Of a stretch of 5,471 bases of DNA, positions 1 through 5,471 are shown piece by piece. Position 1 is the first letter of the stretch; every line of letters begins with the position of its first letter. The stretch covers positions 1-5,471 of the forward strand of contig JAKONF010000147.1 of NCBI GenBank assembly GCA_022702085.1, read 5' to 3'. Below the pieces are notes generated by a model that was not told the DNA's origin, did no database searches, and saw nothing but the letters and a program-made list of their open reading frames with translations. The stretch comes from Rickettsiaceae bacterium. GTDB lineage: Bacteria; Pseudomonadota; Alphaproteobacteria; Rickettsiales; Rickettsiaceae. The position numbers were made by a program, and so were the translations under genes.

Positions 1-1
1 T

Positions 2-157
2 TGTAAATTTGAGCATCATGGCTCAATAGCACCTTTTTGTCTAGTAGATGTTGCTGTGAGCACTATAAATAATAGTTTGTATATTCAATCCAACTTAAAT
101 GTATCAATGAATTTCAATGCAGATAAAAATATTCTCAAAATCACTCTTAATCTATGA
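2..157 (+). CDS. Possible 3' end of an unrecognised gene (partial)
   Basis: This frame stays open for 51 codons from the window edge and ends in TGA at 155-157. The start would lie outside the window. The peptide is mixed polar and hydrophobic, with an alternating pattern towards the end (…SLYIQSNLNVSMNF…, then ADKNILKITLNL) that would suit beta strands. I recognise no family and see no membrane segment or catalytic motif. Codons favour A/T in third position, as in the genes downstream. In DNA this AT-rich a run of 51 open codons is uncommon but not rare, so it may also be a chance frame or the tail of a decayed gene. Any function would be a guess. Confidence 0.35.
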   Translation, partial: CKFEHHGSIAPFCLVDVAVSTINNSLYIQSNLNVSMNFNADKNILKITLNL

Positions 158-474
158 TAAAATAATCAGCTTTAAATTTCTAAAAAATGCGAAATCAAAA
201 TTTAGTTTATTAATTAAAGGTCAAGCAGCATTGGATTTTGTTACAATTTAATAAAGATGAATTACTTTGTTTTCTGATTGAGAAGAATTAGAAGTAACAG
301 GAGCAATGGTCATAGGTAATTAAGTAAATTAGCTAAATATACAAGTTTAATTGAAGTTGACTAAAATCAATGTAATAGTGATATTTTATAATCAGTTTCA
401 TTTAATCCTATTTTTATTGACTTTAGTCGATAAAAATCTTAAAACTATGTACTAAAATCCTCAGCTAGAACTCG
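158..474. other. Intergenic region with no convincing gene
   Basis: About 317 AT-rich bases with frequent stops in all plus-strand frames, and no tRNA- or rRNA-like segment seen. Short stretches read like protein but are cut by stops and frame changes: one ends in GQAALDFVTI at about 217-249, and another reads EELEVTGAMVIGN at about 280-318. This could be a decayed gene, a common state of rickettsial intergenic DNA, but no parent family is recognised. The 3' part has promoter-like elements: a perfect TATAAT at 387-392 and a TTGACT at 417-422. No strong GC-rich hairpin followed by a T run was found. Confidence 0.55.
417..445 (+). promoter_or_regulatory. Candidate sigma-70-type promoter for the tlc operon
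   Basis: TTGACT at 417-422 matches the -35 consensus at five of six bases. After a 17-base spacer, TAAAAC at 440-445 matches TATAAT at four of six. Transcription would start near 452, leaving a leader of about 23 bases before the tlc ATG. An alternative is the perfect TATAAT at 387-392, but it has no good -35 element at normal spacing. AT-rich DNA yields such matches by chance, so this is a candidate only. Confidence 0.3.
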
Positions 475-1971
475 ATGATAGGTACTACGCCTAAAAGCTT
501 TTCTAAAAACATCAAACAAATAATTTGGCCCATAGAGCGTCATGAACTCAAATTATTTGTGCCTATGGCTTTAATGATGCTATGTATTCTATTCAATTTT
601 GGATCACTACGTTCAGTTAAAGATAGCTTGGTAGTGCCGGAGATGGGAGCAGAGGTTATAAGCTTTCTTAAACTTTGGCTGGTACTACCATCATCTATCA
701 TTTTTACTTTAATTTATGTAAAACTCAGCAATAGTCTGAATGCTGAATATATATTTTATATAATAGTTACCGTATTTTTAAGTTTCTTCCTATTATTTGC
801 TTATGTTATATACCCCAATCAACACATATTTCATCCAAGTAGCCAAAATATTCAAAATTTGATTGCTAATTATTCTAACTTTAAATGGTTTATTATCATT
901 GCTGGTAAGTGGAGCTACGTGCTGATGTATATTTTTGGTGAATTATGGAGCGCGGTTGTTATAAATTTGATGTTTTGGCAATTTGCAAATCATATATTCG
1001 ATACTTCTAAAGCTAAGAGATTTTATCCAATTTTAGGTATGATTGGTAATATGGGATTGATACTTGCTGGCAATATGTTGATCTCATTTTCAGATTTTTC
1101 AGGTGATGCAACTGAAAATTTAACGCATTCTTGCAAATGCCAAGCAATGTTACAACCCATTATTTTAACCATCGTGGTTTCAGGACTGCTTTCAATGGTA
1201 TTATTTAAAATAATAAATTTTATTATCTTGAACGACGACAGCTTTAAAAAAGATTACGCCAGGGCTAGCGAAGAAACTAAAACTCAGCTCTCTCTAAAGC
1301 AGAGTTTTAAATTAATCATTAAGTCTAAATATATTGGCCACATAGTTTTACTGATCCTATGCTATGGCTTATTGATCAATATTCTTGAGGGTCCTTGGAA
1401 AGCTAAAGTAAGGGAATTATATCCAAATACCATTGATTATATGAATTTCATGGGTAGATTTAACATCTGGATGGGAATTTTCTCAGTAAGCTTTATGATT
1501 ATTGGTGGTAATATCTTAAGAGCATGTAGCTGGTTATTTTCAGCATCCCTCACTCCTTTGATGATTGCAATTACGGGTTTTGCTTTTTTCATGTTCGTAA
1601 TTTTTGCTAAAGAAGCCCAAGAGTGGGGATATAGTTTTAATCCTATTTACGCTGCAGTTATAATTGGTGCTGCGCAGAATATTTTGAGTAAATCAACTAA
1701 ATATTCATTATTTGATTCGACGAAAGAGATGGCTTATATCCCTCTCTCTGTTGAACTTAGAACGAAAGGTAAAGCAGCCGTTGAAGTTATCGGCACTAAG
1801 TTTGGTAAATCAATGGGTGCTTTCATTCAATCAACTATGTTTATGTTAGTACCATCTGCTACTTTTGATTCAATCACTATATATCTGATGACGATATTTG
1901 CGTTTGTAATCATTATCTGGTTTTGGAATGTCATTAAATTAAATAATGAGTATCTGAAGATCCAACAATGA
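475..1971 (+). CDS. tlc: Tlc-family ATP/ADP-type nucleotide translocase
   Basis: An inner-membrane carrier that exchanges or imports nucleotides from the host cytoplasm. The founding Rickettsia member swaps host ATP for bacterial ADP; some paralogues carry other NTPs/NDPs, so the substrate here is not settled. The 498-residue length and about 12 hydrophobic segments (from ~28-45 to ~467-485) are normal for the family. Recognisable family blocks are IIWPIE (16-21), LRSVKD (45-50), GELW (155-158), FWQFAN (167-172), LEGPWKAKVRELYP (304-317), KYSLFDSTKEMAYIPL (409-424) and KGKAAVEV…GKS (431-446). Charged residues K49, E156 and E305, and a lysine in the last block, appear to match those known as essential in plant and bacterial homologues; this alignment is from memory. 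ATG 475 is the first start after an in-frame TAG at 466-468. The ribosome site is weak. The gene heads a likely four-gene operon. Tlc genes often occur as several paralogues. Confidence 0.95.
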   Translation: MIGTTPKSFSKNIKQIIWPIERHELKLFVPMALMMLCILFNFGSLRSVKDSLVVPEMGAEVISFLKLWLVLPSSIIFTLIYVKLSNSLNAEYIFYIIVTVFLSFFLLFAYVIYPNQHIFHPSSQNIQNLIANYSNFKWFIIIAGKWSYVLMYIFGELWSAVVINLMFWQFANHIFDTSKAKRFYPILGMIGNMGLILAGNMLISFSDFSGDATENLTHSCKCQAMLQPIILTIVVSGLLSMVLFKIINFIILNDDSFKKDYARASEETKTQLSLKQSFKLIIKSKYIGHIVLLILCYGLLINILEGPWKAKVRELYPNTIDYMNFMGRFNIWMGIFSVSFMIIGGNILRACSWLFSASLTPLMIAITGFAFFMFVIFAKEAQEWGYSFNPIYAAVIIGAAQNILSKSTKYSLFDSTKEMAYIPLSVELRTKGKAAVEVIGTKFGKSMGAFIQSTMFMLVPSATFDSITIYLMTIFAFVIIIWFWNVIKLNNEYLKIQQ

Positions 1972-2009
1972 AAGTCATTTCAAAAATCATCTATGGAGTT
2001 TTATATTAA
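1968..2009 (+). other. Possible 13-codon mini-ORF linking tlc to the next gene
   Basis: ATG 1968 overlaps the tlc TGA stop as ATGA. The frame reads MKVISKIIYGVLY and stops at TAA 2007-2009, directly against the ATG of the next gene at 2010 and in the same frame as it. It could be a leader that couples translation, or the former N-terminus of the downstream gene cut off by a new stop codon. The only GGAG ribosome-site match for the 2010 start (1995-1998) lies inside it. Short chance frames are common, so expression is unproven. Confidence 0.25.
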
Positions 2010-3719
2010 ATGAGCAGGAAAATAAAAATTTTACTAATCATTTTTTTTATTTTATTTGCAGCTTATAGTGCGGCTTGGTACACTGCAATGAGTACTATAA
2101 CTGAATATATAAATGCTGAATATGCTGGTAGAGACTTAAAACCAGAAATTCATCATCAAGAAAAAGATGAAGATGGCACTTTAACCAGTTCATTCTCTAT
2201 AAGTGACAATCCTACTACTAAACTTGGTATAGTTAAAGCCAGTGCTGTTGGTTTTCCCTTTAAATGGGCTATAGCCATAGACGGTTTCCATAAAGTCGAT
2301 AACAATAACAGAATTAATTTTCAGTCGCCAGTAATTTTGGGCTATAATTTAATAAATCAAAGCATTTATGCCAATTATAAAGGTGATATAATAATCAAAG
2401 AAAAAGACGTTATAACCAAAAGAATTGAAGAAATTAACTGTAATTCTTCCATCAGAATGGTGATAACTCCTGATCTTATAAAAACTCTAACAAAAACAAC
2501 AAATACTTCAAATAAGGGTTTTGAACTGATCAATTATTTCGGCATTATTAAACTAAATCTACAAAATTTAAAATGGTATGATGGTCAGAGAACTGAAAAA
2601 TACTATGATTTAGATCACATCAACCTTGAGCTAAATTTTGATAAACCATTTTATTACACTAATCTAAATGATTTTATAAATCATCCTCCACAAAATATTT
2701 CTATTTATCAATCTACCAGATTTAATGAAGATCATTTTGATAAAAGCCATTCTTTAAATAATGACGAAGAGCTTAAAGATTTTACTGATTTAATCAAAAA
2801 ACCATCTGCAAGTAAAGTAAAGCTCAATATTAAAAACAAGGATGTATTAGAATTTTATCTAACTGAATTCAGTTATGAAGTACCTGATCTTATCAAAACT
2901 TCTTTGAAAGGTTTATTAAAAATTGATAAAAAAAATAAGAATTTTCAAACAAAATTAAGAAGTGAGCATGAAATTGGCAAAAATTATTTCAAAATTTTAA
3001 AAACATTATTTAATGACGAAGTTATTAGTGCTTATTGGCAAAAAAATTCAATATTTAACGAACTTAAATTTGTTTTAGATCATGAGAAAAATTTCTATTT
3101 AGATGAGCTAGAAAATAGAAAATATATTTTAGAATTAGATGGCGAAAGCAAAAATGTTGCCCTTAGCACGCAGCTTGATATTAACCATTTTATTTTGTCT
3201 TCAGGTAATACGTCAATCCAACTAAAAAACAATGCCTTGTATAGTAATGATAGCTGGAAGGCTAGAGGAATATTGTCTTTAACAAATTTTCCAAAATTGA
3301 TTGATATTAGTTCTGGTTATTTACTCAGAATTTCACAACTTTTTGATTGGTCGGATAAATCACAAAAAATAATTACCGATATTGCTAAAAATTTACTAAA
3401 AACTATTGCCGATCATCCAGAATCCAAAGCTAATGATTTAAGCGTAAGCTATGATTTAGATTCAACTAATTTAGCCAAAGGCAAAATTGGTAATGTCAAA
3501 TTTAATCAACTTGAGAATCTTTATTATTTAGCTTTATATAAAGCGGTAGGCAATAGTATTAAGCTTGATGACAAAATAATCAATAAATTAAACAAAATAA
3601 TTCCAGGTTTTGATCAACAACTTAATAAAATTAGTCCTGATCAGAATATTTTAAATGAGATTATCAAAAAACCCAAAAAGCTGTTTAATAAAAATATGCT
3701 AAAACAAATAACGGAATAA
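2010..3719 (+). CDS. Membrane-anchored periplasmic protein, DUF2125-like
   Basis: A 569-residue protein with a basic N-terminus and one hydrophobic segment (about 5-25), which would act as a signal anchor and leave a large hydrophilic, Lys/Asn-rich domain in the periplasm. I do not recognise an enzyme motif. The early layout resembles the alphaproteobacterial DUF2125 group: an anchor with aromatic residues, then a KASAVGFPFKW block (76-86), then INFQSPVILGYNLINQSIYANY (102-123), and near the C-terminus a LTNFPKLID segment (424-432). That group has no well-defined function, and the match is by eye, so it is tentative. ATG 2010 is preceded by GGAG at 1995-1998, a rather long 11-base spacing. 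The gene lies 38 bases after tlc and 19 before ispB. It keeps an open frame through T8 (2041-2048) and A8 (2928-2935) runs, which argues that it is still under selection. Confidence 0.85.
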   Translation: MSRKIKILLIIFFILFAAYSAAWYTAMSTITEYINAEYAGRDLKPEIHHQEKDEDGTLTSSFSISDNPTTKLGIVKASAVGFPFKWAIAIDGFHKVDNNNRINFQSPVILGYNLINQSIYANYKGDIIIKEKDVITKRIEEINCNSSIRMVITPDLIKTLTKTTNTSNKGFELINYFGIIKLNLQNLKWYDGQRTEKYYDLDHINLELNFDKPFYYTNLNDFINHPPQNISIYQSTRFNEDHFDKSHSLNNDEELKDFTDLIKKPSASKVKLNIKNKDVLEFYLTEFSYEVPDLIKTSLKGLLKIDKKNKNFQTKLRSEHEIGKNYFKILKTLFNDEVISAYWQKNSIFNELKFVLDHEKNFYLDELENRKYILELDGESKNVALSTQLDINHFILSSGNTSIQLKNNALYSNDSWKARGILSLTNFPKLIDISSGYLLRISQLFDWSDKSQKIITDIAKNLLKTIADHPESKANDLSVSYDLDSTNLAKGKIGNVKFNQLENLYYLALYKAVGNSIKLDDKIINKLNKIIPGFDQQLNKISPDQNILNEIIKKPKKLFNKNMLKQITE

Positions 3720-3738
3720 TAGACAAGGTTGTTGATTT

Positions 3739-4746
3739 ATGAGCATTGATTCAAATTTAATTGCTAACATACATAATTATCTTGCTTGTGACGTTGCAAA
3801 TATGAATCAATTAATCTTACAGCATTTAAGTAATAAAGAAGATTTGATAGAAAATATTTGTAAATATTTAATCAATGCTGGCGGTAAAAGGATTAGACCA
3901 ATTCTTACCATCTTGACCTGTAAAATGTTTTCATACAAAGGTGAGCATCATATAAAATTAGCGACAGCAGTTGAATTGATTCACGCAGCAACGCTCTTAC
4001 ATGATGACGTAATCGACGAGAGTAAAGTGCGTAGATTTAAACCAACAGCTAATATAATTTGGGGCAATAAGGCTACTATTTTGGTTGGTGATTTTTTGTT
4101 CAGTCAAGCTTTTAAATTAATGGTAGCAGCAGAGTCACTTTCTTGTTTAAGCGTTCTTTCTCAAGCAGCTTCAATAATTGCCGAAGGAGAGGTCTGTCAA
4201 TTAGCAAGATTGGGCGAACGCCGTATTTTAAATGAAGAAGAATATAAGAAAATTATTTATGCCAAAACTGCAGAATTATTTGGTGCTGCTTGTGAAGTTG
4301 GAGCAATTATAAGTAATCAAACTTCTGAACTTTGCGACGTCATGCGGCAATTTGGTATCAATCTTGGCTATATTTTCCAGGTTAGCGACGATCTACTAGA
4401 CTATGTTGGTAATGAAAGTAAAATGGGTAAAAATATTGGTGATGATTTCATGGAAGGTAAAGTAACTTTGCCTTTAATTATGTTATATAGTAAATTAGAG
4501 CTAAAACAACAAGATTGGCTAAAACAACTGATTGCTTCTAAGATAAGAACTATCGATAATTTAATCGAAATACAAAAATTGTTTATATTTCACCAAATTA
4601 AACAAGAAGTAATTAGAGCTGTAGATATTATAGGAAATGAAACAAAATTATTACTACAAAAAATTACAGATCAAGTTGCAACTCAGAATCATAATAAAAA
4701 TTATCTAGAGCAACTACTAGATTTTGCTATTAAAAGAGTTCATTAA
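3739..4746 (+). CDS. ispB: Long-chain polyprenyl diphosphate synthase (octaprenyl type)
   Basis: A trans-isoprenyl diphosphate synthase that adds IPP units to an allylic diphosphate to build the side chain of ubiquinone; cytosolic and all-helical. At 335 residues it is close to E. coli IspB (323). Visible motifs, in order: GGKRIRP (48-54), the first aspartate-rich motif LLHDDVID (DDxxD at 89-93), GEV (150-152), KTAELF (176-181), the second aspartate motif QVSDDLLD (DDLLD at 217-221), and GKNIGDD…EGKVTLPL (230-246). The small Ala-Thr pair at 84-85, five and four residues before the first motif, is what long-chain enzymes have, so a short GPP/FPP/GGPP product is unlikely; exact chain length cannot be read. 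ATG 3739 follows AAGG (3725-3728), and an in-frame TGA at 3733-3735 excludes an earlier start. Its stop abuts the ctaA start. Related Rickettsia lack IPP synthesis and use host isoprenoid precursors; whether that holds here is not visible. Confidence 0.95.
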   Translation: MSIDSNLIANIHNYLACDVANMNQLILQHLSNKEDLIENICKYLINAGGKRIRPILTILTCKMFSYKGEHHIKLATAVELIHAATLLHDDVIDESKVRRFKPTANIIWGNKATILVGDFLFSQAFKLMVAAESLSCLSVLSQAASIIAEGEVCQLARLGERRILNEEEYKKIIYAKTAELFGAACEVGAIISNQTSELCDVMRQFGINLGYIFQVSDDLLDYVGNESKMGKNIGDDFMEGKVTLPLIMLYSKLELKQQDWLKQLIASKIRTIDNLIEIQKLFIFHQIKQEVIRAVDIIGNETKLLLQKITDQVATQNHNKNYLEQLLDFAIKRVH

Positions 4747-5471
4747 ATGATTAAAAATTATACTCCTAAACTTAATATAGCATTTATCTGGTGGCTTAGA
4801 ATTTGTTGCGTAATGATTGCACTGATGGTATTGATAGGCGGCGTAACTCGTCTTACCGGTTCTGGATTATCAATAGTTGAATGGAAGCCAGTAACGGGCG
4901 TTATTCCTCCTTTAAATTTAGCAGATTGGTCAGTAGAATTTGATAAATATCAAACCTCACCAGAATTTCAGCAAAATAATTCTGATATGAGCCTAGAAGA
5001 TTTCAAATTTATCTATTTGTTGGAATATATCCATCGTTTAGCAGGTAGAATTACTGGCTTATTATTTTTGCTACCACTAATTTTTTTCTACAGAAATGGC
5101 CAAATTAAAAATAAAGACTTGCCAGTTTATGGCTCAATATTATTTCTATTTGCTCTACAAGGGTTTATGGGATGGTATATGGTCAAAAGTGGTTTAGTGA
5201 GCAATCCTCATGTAAGTCCTTTTCGCTTAGCAAATCATCTCTTGCTTGCTATGGTTATTTATAGTTTGTTGTTTTGGCAACTAATGAAAAATAATTTCAA
5301 CGTCTTGTTGCTTGATAATAAAACAAATTTTAGCGTAATCAAAAATTTGTGTTTAGCATCAATCTCAACGCTATTATGCCAAATTTACTTAGGAGGAATA
5401 GTTGCTGGGCTCGATGCAGGACTTGTCTATAATAGTTTTCCATTAATGGGCAATGGATTAGTCCCTGAGGA
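4747..5471 (+). CDS. ctaA: Heme A synthase CtaA/COX15, N-terminal part (runs off window)
   Basis: An inner-membrane enzyme that oxidises the C8 methyl of heme O to a formyl group, giving heme A for aa3-type cytochrome oxidase. The frame has 241 codons with no stop before the edge; family members are usually about 340 residues or more, so roughly the last third is missing. Visible are GGVTRLTGSGLSIVEW (31-46) after the first membrane helix, the EYIHR…GR block with heme-ligand His96, GFMGWYMVKSGL, FRLANHL with His164, and GGIVAGLDAGLVYNSFPLM (216-234). Five membrane helices of the expected eight are covered; the second histidine pair lies outside. The first periplasmic loop (36-95) lacks the cysteine pair of Bacillus-type enzymes, fitting the alphaproteobacterial/mitochondrial type. 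ATG 4747 follows the ispB TAA with no gap, and the AAGAG at 4734-4738 inside ispB is the likely ribosome site, so translation is probably coupled. Confidence 0.95.
   Translation, partial: MIKNYTPKLNIAFIWWLRICCVMIALMVLIGGVTRLTGSGLSIVEWKPVTGVIPPLNLADWSVEFDKYQTSPEFQQNNSDMSLEDFKFIYLLEYIHRLAGRITGLLFLLPLIFFYRNGQIKNKDLPVYGSILFLFALQGFMGWYMVKSGLVSNPHVSPFRLANHLLLAMVIYSLLFWQLMKNNFNVLLLDNKTNFSVIKNLCLASISTLLCQIYLGGIVAGLDAGLVYNSFPLMGNGLVPE

Noticed and set aside
9..26. Inverted repeat TTGAGC-N6-GCTCAA followed by a T run at 34-38, resembling a terminator.
   Set aside because: The stem is only six pairs, the T run starts seven bases after it, and it lies inside a possible coding frame.
173..204. AT-only hairpin possibilities (TAAATTT with AAATTTA, or ATTTC with GAAAT).
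   Set aside because: Weak, mutually exclusive stems with no G/C pairs or only one; expected by chance in such AT-rich DNA.
351..455. A 34-codon frame from TTG 351 encoding a hydrophobic peptide just before tlc.
   Set aside because: No ribosome site, a TTG start, and overlap with the likely promoter. T-rich DNA gives hydrophobic chance peptides.
1126..1143. Cys-rich HSCKCQ in the loop between membrane segments 6 and 7 of Tlc, as a possible metal or redox site.
   Set aside because: Only two cysteines in a poorly conserved loop, with no partner motif nearby; not enough for a binding site.
3739..4746. Reading the prenyl synthase as farnesyl or geranylgeranyl diphosphate synthase.
   Set aside because: Small residues before the first DDxxD motif, the IspB-like GEV block and the overall length fit a long-chain enzyme better.

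Overview
The window looks like a piece of the chromosome of an obligate intracellular alphaproteobacterium, most likely a Rickettsiales member close to Rickettsiaceae. Three things point there. The DNA is strongly AT-rich, with A/T-ending codons. The first complete gene is a Tlc-type nucleotide translocase, the 'energy parasitism' carrier typical of Rickettsia, Chlamydiae and related endosymbionts. The heme A synthase at the right edge is of the alphaproteobacterial/mitochondrial kind. No species is assigned.

Layout, left to right. Bases 2-157 hold an open frame without a start that could be the last 51 codons of an unrecognised plus-strand gene. Bases 158-474 hold no convincing gene. They are AT-rich and stop-dense, with short protein-like fragments that may be gene remains, and a plausible sigma-70-type promoter just before tlc. 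From 475 to the right edge four plus-strand genes lie nearly end to end: a 498-residue Tlc transporter (475-1971), a 569-residue membrane-anchored protein resembling the poorly characterised DUF2125 group (2010-3719), a long-chain polyprenyl diphosphate synthase, IspB type (3739-4746), and the first 241 codons of heme A synthase CtaA (from 4747, running off the window). The gaps are 38, 19 and 0 bases, with no terminator-like hairpin between them, so one transcript is the simplest reading.

The genes fit a shared theme of energy supply at the inner membrane. Tlc imports host nucleotides. IspB makes the prenyl tail of ubiquinone, and CtaA makes heme A for cytochrome oxidase. The cell would thus pair import of host nucleotides with its own aerobic respiration. 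The 569-residue protein is the unexplained member. No mobile element, CRISPR array, tRNA, rRNA or clearly new system was seen. The points most worth a second look are a 13-codon in-frame mini-ORF bridging tlc and the 569-residue gene, the unknown gene itself, and the decayed-looking DNA upstream of tlc.
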